Origin: Branchiostoma floridae
Taxonomy: Eukaryota; Chordata; Leptocardii; Amphioxiformes; Branchiostomatidae
Reading direction: 5' to 3'
Assembly: GCF_000003815.2 (NCBI RefSeq)
Contig: NC_049997.1
Span: forward strand, 11,079,507 to 11,143,506
DNA: 64,000 nucleotides
The notes under the pieces were generated by a model. It was not told the origin of the DNA, ran no database searches, and was given only the letters and a program-made list of their open reading frames with translations. Positions 40,503 through 51,796 of this stretch are shown here, one piece after another (within the stretch, counting starts at the first letter, position 1; each line of letters begins with the position of its first letter). Made by a program: the position numbers and the translations under genes.

Positions 40503-40719
40503 ACGCTAGTTCACCTTTATCCGCGGGGTAACCCATATCCGTTGCTTTCAGAAATGTGTATTTAGGTAAATGAAGTTGACGGACGGCAGTTTCAAACTAC
40601 CGTATTTTTAACATATTACATCTTGAAACCACCGTTCGTCCAGTGTATATCGCTTTAATACCGTGTTGGTAAACACAATGAATATAGGTTACCCTGCGGA
40701 TAAAGGTGAACTACCGTTA
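40503..40719. mobile_element. MITE, TTCACCTTTATCCGCG termini, copy 2
   Basis: The left end AACGCTAGTTCACCTTTATC and the right end GATAAAGGTGAACTACCGTT are inverted, with internal GGGGTAACCCATATCCGTTG and CAATGAATATAGGTTACCCT pairing. Same family as 26319-26517. Confidence 0.78.
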
Positions 40720-40847
40720 GATCTCAGTGTCTTGTAGCTGCCATGATTGTGAAATGTTTCCATACAATGCCAATACTATGCGTATGACTGTCATTTTAGT
40801 AACATTGCTGTAATCCTTTATCATGGAACAAATGCATATTATAGTAG

Positions 40848-41011
40848 CCAATCAGGCATCGATTAGCATACTGTCAAGGCCATGGATTGGTTCAGGGTAA
40901 GCAGCTGTTTAAATAACGGAGGCCGTGATTGGCTGATAGAAGTAGGAGCAAAGTGAACATTTATTTTTGAGATAACTATATGGTGTGGTTTCGGGAGTGA
41001 TAGGTATAAAA
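40848..41011 (+). promoter_or_regulatory. candidate promoter: three CCAAT boxes and a TATA box
   Basis: AGCCAATCAG at 40846-40855, an inverted CCAAT (GGATTGGTTC) at 40884-40893 and another (TGATTGGCTG) at 40926-40935 precede TATAAAAGG at 41005. The spacing of 70-160 bp to the TATA box is typical of RNA polymerase II promoters. It lies upstream of, and on the same strand as, the sulfotransferase gene at 46496, which needs at least one 5' non-coding exon. Sequence motifs only. Confidence 0.35.
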
Positions 41012-41039
41012 GGAGGAATAGAATGAGGAACAATCAGAA

Positions 41040-42780
41040 ATTATATGTTGGATAGAGGATTCTACCTATAAAAACTGGTATTGTGGTGGATTTCTTACAT
41101 GTCTTACCAACTTTCTACACAATCGAATGTAACTTGATGACTCTTATACAGAGCAATGTAGCATCTTCAACAAATATATTTCCTGGCCAAAAAATGTGTT
41201 ATCTTCCCTGTACATCCACCGCAATAGCTGCTAGTGTGACATTTTGTGCCTTTTCACCAGCGATTTAGTGTGGTACAGTTTTGTCATGAAAATGACATTA
41301 TGTCTTCCACATGTAATTTATAAAGGTACTGTAGGTGTTTCCAGTATGTCCACCTGTAAAATTAATGTTGATCATAATTCTTAAGATGCTTAGGCTGCAA
41401 TAGCGCCACCTATATGCTTTTTTCAGTTGTACAGTCTGACAATATTCTACATTGTCCTGTCTTAATCGATGTGTAAGAAAGACGATGACTAGAAATTTGG
41501 GAATCCATTGATACCAGACTTGTGGAATCTTGACTGTATTTTTTTACTGATTGTGACAATTACAGTGTTCAAAAAGTTGTGACAATTACAGAGTGTTCAA
41601 AAAGTTGTAAGAGGTTCAAACTGGTTTTGTTTGAAGAAACTTTACAAAACTAGAAACAATTCCATTCTGTATAAGAAGCTCAAAACGAACAAATTTCATT
41701 GCTAAAGGAAGGGTACTTTACACGGGTAGCTGTGTAAGAATGATCTTTAAAAGTATTTTTCAAATCTGTCCAACTTTTTGAACATCCTGTGAGACATCCA
41801 CTCATTGGAATACTCTACAAGAATACAGTCATATGATGGGAACCGGAACTGAACATTTGACAGCAAAGATACAATGAGCTCTACATGAAAACAGAGTACA
41901 TCCTTTTAATGACCCTCATGTGTAGTTGATTTTCTGTACTGACTCTTGTAACTGATCTCCTTATTAGGACTATTCCATTTCAAAAATTACGGGGGGAATC
42001 ATGGCTTCTTTTTTTTTCAAAATAAAACTTTGCAGGATTCGTGAACAGTTTAATACAAAGGAAGATACCATTTGAAACAAGGGGCTTAATGGTGTTTCTG
42101 GACATCCCCATCTATTATAGAATGGAATAGTCAAGAAGAATACAAGGAACCATGTTGTTGTTCCACTGTTGTATATATGAGTGTACATGTTTACTTCTGG
42201 CCTCTGATGTAAGGTGGGATTGGGGAATAATTCTGTAATTAAAGGATTGGAATATATTTTTCACACAACAGCCTTCTGGGTCAGTCATTATTTCCTGTCA
42301 GAGTGTAGTTCACTATAAGGAAATAAGTCGATAGTTGGATTGTGCAGTATAAAGTGAGAGTGACATCTGTAGATTGAAATTGTATTTCCGTGATTAATCA
42401 TCTTTGATAAACAGAGAGTTGTGGTGGGCTATGTACATCTTGGTTCATTTTACCGCTATTAGAATGCACATGGTCCAGGTGAAATGCCAAGATAGATTTT
42501 TACATTTTTAGTATCAGAAACTACCGATTTTTAGTAGGAGAAACACTCTGCTCAGTCTACGGTAAGAATAACTAAGATTGACCTGTCTTATCCCCTGCCA
42601 ACATCTTGCTAAAACTTTAAAAACATCCTGACTAGAGGAAAAGTGGACCACAACCAGCTGCCGTCTAAACACGCCTATATCTGCATTGATCATCATCTGC
42701 ATTGATATGAGCAAGATTTGTCGTGTTTTCATCTATGAAATAAAAATAAATACAATGCAATATCTGCAACCTGTTGCTGA
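41040..42780. other. intergenic or 5' intron sequence, nothing recognised
   Basis: If the candidate promoter is real, this would be 5' UTR or first intron of the sulfotransferase gene. No exon is identifiable. Confidence 0.4.
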
Positions 42781-43870
42781 AGTCCTGCTGTAACAATGAC
42801 GGTACGTGGCAATGGCGCCCCACAACGGAAGAAATTAGTACTGCAGCATACTGCTGTCTCAGCCGCGTGACAAGAACGCTGACTAACGGAACAACTAAGA
42901 AATGCAATATGCATCGGTTCTGTTGATCCTTCATAGCTTTTATCCAATCCATCGTAAATTTAGCAGGAGCTCTCCGCAGTGTCATCTATGGCTCTCGGTA
43001 GTAGGTTTTTGCGCGGGAAAGCACCCAGTAGTCCGCCGAAGAGAGCACTAATTCTTTACCGCGGGTTTGTGGAGAAACACTGCGTTCTACGTTCAGCCAA
43101 GGAGCTTTTGGTTCAGCGGAGGTGAACAAGCTCGCAGCCAACTCACATGCGCATGCAGTTGCGGGATTTCCGAGCGTTTCTACTCCAGCCGGCAAAACTT
43201 CACATCAAAATTCACAACACTTGAAAGTCTTCTTATATGTTTACTATTTGATACAGATTATATCTTGCTTTTCTGCAAAATGTCCAAGAACTATGTCGCA
43301 CTAATTTCTTTTTACCAGTGAGTTGCGGAGGAACACTGACACTGTGCTATGCGGTTATGACACTATTACCGCACATCATCATGTGCAGTATTCCCGTCCA
43401 TCACCTGCTTATTGCTGATTCGCTTACGCGAACTCTATTGACCAATCAATGTGAAGTTACACGAAGGTCCGACAATGACTATCTAAACTGCGACGATTTA
43501 CTATTGTGTGGTGGGGAAAAGTACGAAAAAAGAAAGAAATTTGATTAACGGGGATGTTACCTACTCCTCTCCGTCTATTGATTGGTCAACGGATTCCACG
43601 CTAGCCAATCAGCATTAAGCAGATGATGTGCGGGAATATTGCACATGATGATGTGCGGTAATACCGACCAAAGCGGCATGACCGCACAGCACAGTGTCCC
43701 TCCGCAACGCCGCGGTAAAAAGAAATTAGTGCTAAAAAGGTCTTTGTGAAACGCAAGGCAGAAACCATCCTATATAGTAGAAGTAAATGCAGGCTTTCGG
43801 GCCATATGAGTTTGGATGTGAAGTTTGCCCTGTTGTCGTAGAAATGCTCGAGAAATTACTAGTATAACGG
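42780..43870. repeat. nested inverted repeats / foldback element
   Basis: The block GCACTAATTTCTTTTTACC, GTTGCGGAGGAACACTG and ATTACCGCACATCATCATGT at 43297-43411 is mirrored at 43622-43737 (ACATGATGATGTGCGGTAAT, CCCTCCGCAAC, GGTAAAAAGAAATTAGTGC). Outer segments (GTTTCTACTCC, AAACTTCACATCAAAATTCA) also have inverted partners near 43810-43860. A third partial copy, GCACTAATTCTTTACCGCGG, lies at 43045, and an inverted scrap (GAAGAAATTAGTACTGCAG) at 42826. Non-coding. Confidence 0.65.
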
Positions 43871-46495
43871 CTACCTGTTGAGGTGAGTCGACCGCGGCAT
43901 GTATAGAGGCCATTCCAAGACCCCGTGCGGATGTTTGTTGCCATTGTTTAGAATTGATTTTAAAGTTTTGTAATTATATGTCTAGGACATTTGATACTTC
44001 AGAAATATTTTTAACACTGTTTCAACTTTATACACATTTCCCTGGTCCTGAAAAACTTTGGAAACATTCATGGTGTGGGATTGGATACTTCTAATGGTTT
44101 CTAAATAATGATAACAGCATTCTACCATTATTTACCATTTTCTACCATTTTTTGTAAATGGTTCAGTGGGCTGGGAAGATAGCAATTCACACATCCTTGC
44201 AAAGTATGGTTGGATGACATGCAACAATGGCCCACCACAAAGGATCCACCAGTGTCAGCAGTAAAATTTGAAAATATACAGATGCAACAATAGGGCTTAC
44301 TCTTATGGGGGCAACAAACTTATTTTACCATTTGGCAAAGTTTTCAAATATTTGTAAATATTTGTAAATGTGAAATAATCCCACAGAGGTTTCACAATTA
44401 TTGTAAATAAAGATATTTTTGTACAGTTACTTTCAAAATGTTTCTAAAATATTCAAAGGGATTCAAATAGATGAGTATTTTCTTAGTCAACGTTTTGAAA
44501 AAAAATCTAAGTATTGTGGCTCAGATATTCTTTTAATCAAAATAATTCAGACTAATTACAAATATCACCTAAAAACCCTCATGGTGACTTGGAATGGACT
44601 CTACCTCCGCCATTAAAAAGGTCGGGAAACCACACATTTTCATGTACCGTTACTCACTTCACCACTAATTGGGAGAAAGCGCCAAATAGCACACTCAACT
44701 TGTATTGAATGCGTTTTCGGGAGGCGGCCGGGAGCAGCACTGCAGATTAGGCTATGATAGGGTATATGGTTCCGAATGGTAAGGGTGAAATATACATGTG
44801 ATTAGGCTTAAGGCCAGTGAAAACTTTTCCAAATAGGCCAAGACATATTCATATACATCTAGAATGACCTTCGAGATGCTGGTTGACATAAAAATGATTG
44901 TTTTAGGCGCCGCTCGAGTAGCCCCTGTAACACCATGTCTGTCCATCGAAACGCCCCCTACATTCATGTATACATCATATCTTGTACATTATATGCAGAT
45001 GAGTGATATTCATGGCATTATCTGTTTTCCCGTATCAACTTTGAGATGTTATTCAGCTGTTGATCTGCTTACATGGGGGTAGGTGACTGTCAGAGAAGCA
45101 AGGCCGTCGCCCAAAAAACAGTATGCTTTTCCACCCCCGTGACATCTGCTTTGAGATATTGTATTCAATAAAGTAACCGGTTCGCACGGAAGACTATTAT
45201 GAAAACACGTGTTTTATTTATAGAAAACACCGTCAATCAATGACAACATCATTGAAGCGCTGATGTCGCCGTTTTGCATACAGGATGTATATGAGCTATA
45301 TCTTCGTCAGAATTGTTTACAAACAACTTCCAATATGATACAATGCCTATATGAAAAGATGACATGTAATGTGATAAAATGATATGTAATAATTTGATAA
45401 CCAAAATGAATAACGTTAGTAATGACATAATAATAATCATATTATATGAGCTGTTAAGTTTACAATGTGGCTGTTAGACTTAGATAGGTTAATATTTAAG
45501 GGAGGTTCTTCATTTTCTGTTGTGTGACTGTTATATTTATCAGTGAAAATATAATAAAGAATTATAAAAATAAAAATAAAAACTTCCAATAATCTAAGAA
45601 TAGTTTTATCTGCAGTCTGCGTTTCCGACTCGGTATGCTTTAAGGCTTTGTGAGTTAACATTGAAATGAACATTCACAAGCCTTAAAAATCTTCTGAGGG
45701 AGCAAACGGCAAACCTGTCGACTTGTCACGTCAGTGGTGCAGTACTGTTGCGATGCACGCAAGAAACAATGGGTCAGTGCAGTCAACCTTTAAGTGCCAA
45801 AAGCTGTCTAGAAATTTTGAGCAACTTCGTGCATGGATAATGTGTTGAATTCTACTGGACCACAATAGCCATCGTGCATATGTAGATATTACTTGAGCGT
45901 AAGAGAAAACCAAAACTCACCGCAAAGCATCCTTGGGAAGATGATTTAATCATTAATGTTTTGAAGTGTTGAAAAAAAAAAAATGTTATAAATAGAAAAA
46001 CAATTGATGGCCAGAGTTTTCAAGCGTGAAAGATTCAACAGCTATCAACCAGAAAGACAACCAGTACCAGGATGTGACACGTCGGTACGGTTGCAAACAA
46101 CAAACCGATGAGAGGAGAACCCAAGTCCGAGAGAGATCGTGGAACACTTCGGGTATGTTAAGTCTCTTGCCTAGCAAACGGTAATTCTCTACTATTTCCT
46201 ACTACGCACAACACGCATACGTGTCTGTGTAATAAGAAAGAACATACAAGCCCCGTGCTGGGTGGTAAATTCTGTACATAAATGGTGTGAGAAACATTTG
46301 GACAGAATAACATTAGATACTATGACGCCACGACGATACTCAACCCGAAGATATAGTCTCTTACTGTATGGACAGCGTTCCAAACTTTGCATTGTCGTGT
46401 CAAAATCACTTTTCAGACTGGTTCCTGTCGCGCAGGGGTTTTTTGGACGCGTCATTCCTGCAGTTCTAAAGATATGTCACTAATTTCCCCTACAG
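43871..46495. other. sequence upstream of the sulfotransferase gene, no exon recognised
   Basis: AT-rich with small ORFs only. A 5' UTR exon of the downstream gene may be here but cannot be recognised from sequence. Confidence 0.45.
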
Positions 46496-46662
46496 GAAGT
46501 CACCCTGACCTTGACCTACTCAGGTGTCATGATTCGGCGACGTCGCAAGACGGCGCTGCTGCTCATGGGCGCTCTGCTGCTGGTGATGGAACTGTCACGG
46601 CGGCGGCTTCTACCAGCAGCACTCCTGCCCAGGAAAGAAGCAGGAATTGTTAGGAAATATGG
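46496..46662 (+). CDS. Gal3ST-like exon 1: signal anchor
   Basis: Acceptor TTCCCCTACAG to 46495, donor GTGGGT at 46663. The ATG at 46529 opens 44 codons plus two bases. The core [15 protein letters not shown] is hydrophobic with arginines on both sides (RRRRK before, RRR after), consistent with a short Golgi signal anchor. An acceptor before the ATG implies a 5' non-coding exon upstream. Confidence 0.78.
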
Positions 46663-49600
46663 GTGGGTACATGTCTTCACGTACGTGTAGTGCGAGTACT
46701 ATCCCCCACCCTAAAATGGATGGTTGGTTGGTAGGTTGGTTGGTTGGTTGGTTGGTTGGTTGGTTGGTTGGTTGGTTGGTTGGTTGGTAGGTTGGTTGGT
46801 TGGTTGGTTGGTTGGTTGGTTGGTTGGTTGGTTGGTTGGTTGGTTGGTTGGTTGGTTGGTTGGTTGGTTGGTTGGTTGGTTAGAGTTGGTTGGTTGGTTG
46901 GCTGGTGGTTAGAGTTGGTTGGTTGGTTGGTTGGTTGGTTGGTTGGTTGGTTGGTTGGTTGGTTGGTTGGTTGGCTGGTGGTTAGAGTTGGTTGGTTGGT
47001 TGGTTAGTTGGTTGGTTGGTTGGTTGGTTGGTTGGTTGGTTGGCTGGTTGGTTGGTTGCTTGCTTGCTTGCTTGGCTGGCTCATTTCCCTGGTTTATAAA
47101 CAAGATCGAACTAAGAAACGGTTTATTATGTGGAAGTTGGCGTAGAAAACACTGGAATATTTGAAATGTTAGAAAAAAATCTGTCTCCAAAGGTGAATCA
47201 ACAGTTTTGAGGACTCTTAAAATTGCAAATCTTCTTGAAACTTGTTCACCAACTGCAGCATCTGTTACAACTGCAGGTTGCAAGCAGAGGGCCTGGCTGG
47301 CGATGTCATGTACAATGTGTTGCGGAGACAGGCGTTAGGCAACAATTATCTCAGCGATGAGCTGGCTGGTGACGGCAACATCTACCCCAACTCGAGTAGA
47401 AAGGCTTCTACAAACCATCGTTTCATACAAATAATGCCTGATGGTGCCATCAACAATACATCACAAACACTGGGACCACACAACGATAGTTTGAATACAA
47501 GATCGACTAACAGCAGTACGAACAGTACCTTGAGTAGACAGGCTTCTACAAACGAGCGTATCAGCATGGTGATACCAGGTGGAACCACCAACACTACCGT
47601 GAGAAGATATGTACCACCACAAAATAAAAGTATGAATGCAAGACTGGCCAATATTGGGGATACGACCTTCAATAGACAGGCTCCTGCAAACGAGAGTCAC
47701 AGTATGATAATACCAAGTGTGGCCGCCAACAGTAATGTAAGATTAAGAAGAACACAGGCACCACAAAATGATAATCTAAATGCAAGACAACACAATGGGG
47801 ATACGAATGGTACCTTGACTAGACAGGCTCCTGCAAACGACCGTCTAAGCGAACATCCTGACGAAGGCGAGAAGAACAGTAATCTAAAGAAACAAGCACC
47901 AACAAGCAATACACTCGCGGATGGCATCAACAACAATACTCTGAGTAGGCGGGTATCAGTCAATGAAAGCCTTACCAAAGGGATACCTATTGACGAAAGT
48001 TTGAGGAAACGAGACCCATCGAAAGTCAATCTTACTGATGAAGGACTTAGTGGTGTTGCCATTGACGATACCCTGAGAAGACAGCCACTTGCAAACGATG
48101 TTCTCGCAAAAGGGTCAACTAATGATGCTGTGAACAACAGATGGAAATCAGCAAATGATAATCTCTTCAAAGGGTCAAATGATGGTACCAATGACAAGGC
48201 CTTTATTAGACGGGCGGCAACAAACGATGGTGTTAAAATCACCTCTGGAGAAAGACAAGAACGCAGTAAATTAGGCATCACATCTAACACGTGCAGCAAG
48301 AAAACAAACCTGGTTTTCCTGAAGACCCACAAGACCGCCAGTTCTACTGTGCAAAACATCATCATGCGGTTTGGCAGTGCTAGAAACCTCACCTTTGCGC
48401 TACCATCGGACAGGACGAGTAATCTAGGGTTTCCGGGACTGTTTCAGAAGTCCTATGTGCTCCAAGAGCACATCAGGAAGAGAAACACCTCCTACAATAT
48501 CCTCTGTCATCACACACGCTTTAACTACAACAACATCCGGGACCTGATGCCAGACGACACTGTGTACATCACCATTGTCAGGAACCCCGTGGACATGTAT
48601 GAGTCGATATTCTATTACATGCAGTTTGACAAAGAGTTCAAGGTCAACAGCAGTAACCCTTTGAATACCTTTCTCGACAAGCCGTTTTACTATGTGAGTA
48701 GACTGAAGAAAAAACCTAGTAACGGGCTCTATCGCAATCCCATGTTCTATGACTTGGGGTATCTAAGAACAGAATCCGTCTCAGAAAAGACAATAAGATC
48801 CGACATTTATTTACTCCAAAAAATCTTTTCCGTCGTCATGGTAGCGGACTATTTCGAAGAGTCTTTGATATGGATGAAGCACACGCTGTGCTGGGACATA
48901 GATGACGTCACGTTCTTCAAACTGAACGCCCGACGAGAAGGCTCCATACGTCACGTGACTGCAGATATGGCGGGGAAAATCCGCCGGTGGAACAAGGCTG
49001 ACGTCATGCTGTTCGATCACTTCAACAGAACTTTGTGGTCTAAGCTTTCCCGACTCCCCTTCGACTGGAGAAAAGAGGTGGCGATTTTGAAGGAAAGAAA
49101 TCGGCGACTGCAAAAGGACTGTATACAGTCTGACCGTGTTTGGAACACACACATAGAGGACAAGCGCTTTGAAGTGTGGCAGCCACCAGGTATCACTATC
49201 AAAGGATTTCGGCTGAAAGAAAGTGCCCGGATGAACGATACTTGTGTAAACATGGCGAAGTCGGAATTACCGTTTACATCTGAGCTGCAAGACAAGGCAG
49301 CCCCGACATTTTGGCAACGGCAATCTCGACGACGGAATTTCCCTTCGATATCTCATCTGCATAATAGGTTAGCGCATAAACCTAGTTATAATAATAATTC
49401 CAAGTATCGCGACCTAATTGCCATGGCCAAAAGAAACGTACCTCCCATATTTGAGACGCGTGACAAACAAAACCAAAATCTTAATCCTAACCGAAATTTC
49501 ATGGCGGAAAAGAAATCACCTTCCATAGTCGGGATACATGGCGAAGAAAATAAGAAACCTAATGTTATATATCCCAACCAAAATGCCATGGCCAAAAGAA

Positions 49601-50046
49601 ACTTACCTCCCATACCTGACGTGAATGCCAAAAAAAAACAAAATCATAATCCTGAAAAGAAATTGCCTCCCATATTTCAGACGCATGACAAGGAAAAGCA
49701 AAACATTAATCCTAAGTATTCCCACCAAAATGCCATTGTGGAAAAGAAATTACCTTCAATACATAACATGCATGACAAGGAAAACTATCGACTTCATCCC
49801 AAGAATTCCAATCAGAATTTCATGGCGGAAAAGAAATTACCTCACATGTTTGATATACATAAGGAGGAAAAACAAAAGCCTAACTATATAAACTCTAACC
49901 TAACTGTCATGGTAAACAATAAATTACCTGTAATTTTTAACATACATGGCGAGGAAAAACAAATACCCGATTCCAAACTTTTCAACCAAAGTTTAAACAG
50001 AGTTGAATCGTCGGAAGATCACAAGAAGGGATGGAACGGTGGTTAA
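46496..50046 (+). CDS. galactose-3-O-sulfotransferase family protein, ~967 aa with repeat extensions
   Basis: Two exons encode a type II Golgi-type enzyme. The start at 46529 gives [20 protein letters not shown], a basic cytosolic tip plus a short membrane anchor. The catalytic domain (about residues 387-700) has the 5'-phosphosulfate loop [10 protein letters not shown], the 3'-phosphate motif RNPVDMYES (about residue 480), [23 protein letters not shown] and [17 protein letters not shown], all typical of Gal3ST enzymes, which move sulfate from PAPS to O3 of galactose on glycolipids or glycoproteins. Human members are about 420-490 residues. Here about 340 N/T/S/R-rich residues precede the domain and about 210 repetitive residues follow it. 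The catalytic region looks intact. Substrate is not predictable. The upstream frame is open to the exon start, so an earlier start is possible. Confidence 0.9.
46722..47062. repeat. (GGTT)n tetranucleotide array
   Basis: About 80 GGTT units with a few interruptions (TAGAGTT, GCTGGTGG, TTAG), ending in GCTT units. It fills more than half of the 614-nt intron between the two sulfotransferase exons. Frames reading WLVG repeats here are artefacts of the repeat. Confidence 0.97.
47277..50046 (+). CDS. Gal3ST-like exon 2: stem, catalytic domain, C-terminal repeats
   Basis: Acceptor AACTGCAG to 47276, stop TAA 50044-50046; 2770 nt without interruption. The part to about 48290 encodes degenerate stem repeats built on RQAxxNExxSxxIP and NTTxRR, rich in N-glycosylation sequons. 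Positions 48301-49260 encode the sulfotransferase domain. Positions 49400-50043 encode seven units of about 29 residues with the pattern MAxKxLPPIFxxHDKExQ followed by an N/P-rich spacer. A single large exon is usual for Gal3ST genes. Confidence 0.92.
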
Positions 50047-51613
50047 AAGCCAGACTCTAAGATATATGTATTTGTGATTTTGAAGATACCGGTACCGTCG
50101 TTAACATAAAGACAAGAATGCTCTTTCAATTGACATGTAAAACTTTAATGTACATACAGCGACAAGCTTGAATATAAGGTTTAAAGCTATTTGACTCGCA
50201 AAATTAGAAGTATCATAATTACAAATTCAAAGTTCCTTTTGAAATTACACACAGTGCTTGCTGGTCTTGCAGTACAACCGAACCTGGTATTATTGTTGGA
50301 CCATATGCATAATAGCGACCTGTAAGATACACTTTGTTAGTACTTCTCTAGATACTTGATATCATACATAGGAATACAAAGTAATGTGCTAAGTACAATC
50401 GTATTATACTGAATTAATTTATCATTTGCTCAGTGACTTTAAAACCGGCAACCCTGTGTTTTTAATTTTGGAGGCGCCAGGCGCCAAATCTCTGCACGTA
50501 AAAGATAAGAAAAAAAACATGTATATCGAGAAGAGTAAAGATGACTCGGTGTGCTTGGCTGAAGAAGTGAGCCTTAGCTACATGGAAACATATCAATTTG
50601 TAGTAAAAAAATATCTGTTTACTAAAAATTTGGGCTTGTAGTAAACAGATCAATTACTTCATACTTAGATGTTTTGACTGATATGATACAATGTTATATT
50701 GCGTCAGTAATATTGTTAAGGGCAATAGAATGTTTATATACATAAAAGTTTCGACTCTACAAATAGTGATATAAAACCTAGGACTGTACATACTTTACAT
50801 TTTATGAAACCATTTGCTTGTCAGTCCTGCTAATTCTGAAATGTATTACTACCAAATAGCAATTCATGTACGTAAAAGACACTGTACATGCACAACGTCA
50901 TGTCAGCTTTTGTGTCCCTTAGTTTGTAAAACATCCAGTCTTTTTTATTGTAATAGTCCAGCAGTCTCAAATCTTAAGGCACATGTACATAAAGCATTCA
51001 TGATTTGCTGTATCAACTTTGCAATATTTACTATCTATAATCAAAACGTACCTATACAGTTGTTAGTCGATATTGCATACATACAATGGCAATTCTACAT
51101 TTCCTTTGCTATGAAGACACAATAATGCTCAAAATGATAATAATTCTTCAATTTCAGTCTTGATCACTGACAAGAATGTTATCATAGGACTGTGGTATTA
51201 AGAATAGCTTCTTTGTTTCGAAAATAAATTTGCAATTTCTGTGTGGATATTGTTAGAATTGTTAGGTGATATTGGAAAATATATTCAGTTCTCAGATATA
51301 TCTAGCAATTCTATAACGAAAAAAAAGGCCGTATTAGATAGACTTAGGGTTAAGGATATAATGCCTGCTTCTATTTTGCTCTCTCAAAAGTTATACACAA
51401 TGATGCCGTTGTTTATGGTGGGTATCCATTTCCCATACATGATCTCATTTTGTGTACGTTGGACCCTGAAACCTTCCTCAAAGATTATGGAAGATAAATT
51501 CTAAATTATCAGGGCTAGCAAACATGCAAATATGAGACCGGAACGGCCAAAGACATCTACGGTAAATTTCGATGATGCAAAAGTTGATTCAATCCCTGTT
51601 TGGCAGCCCAGTC
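50047..51613. other. intergenic region between convergent genes
   Basis: The sulfotransferase gene (+) and the receptor gene (-) end toward each other here, so this holds both 3' UTRs. It is AT-rich, and no unambiguous poly(A) site can be assigned. Confidence 0.5.
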
Positions 51614-51796
51614 TTAGATAAACGTGACGGGGTCTCTGATTTCTCTGCTCACGTCCTCGTAACCGTCGTCGGTCATGACGTCAACTTCGGTAATGTTCGG
51701 GTCGGTGATGCTCGCGTCGGCAACTGTGTCGTCATCCAGCTCGGGCCTGACCTCCGCGAACTTGAACTTGTCCGTCATATCCATGTCCAGGTATTG
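51614..51796 (-). CDS. receptor exon 13 (last): C-terminal tail
   Basis: 183 nt, acceptor GTGTCTGCAG, stop TAA. It starts QYLDMDMTDKFKFAEV. The YLDM (codons about 51782-51793) matches the pYxxM consensus for the PI3K p85 SH2 domain. The tail is very acidic (ELDDD) and contains GYEDVSREI near 51640-51664. Confidence 0.88.
   Translation of the reverse strand, partial: QYLDMDMTDKFKFAEVRPELDDDTVADASITDPNITEVDVMTDDGYEDVSREIRDPVTFI

Noticed and set aside
46724-47283. Long WLVG/NQPT repeat proteins on both strands
   Set aside because: Translations of a (GGTT)n intronic array.
47697-48392. 231-codon minus-strand frame opposite the sulfotransferase stem
   Set aside because: Antisense shadow of the stem repeats. 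It is hydrophobic because the sense strand is rich in polar codons.
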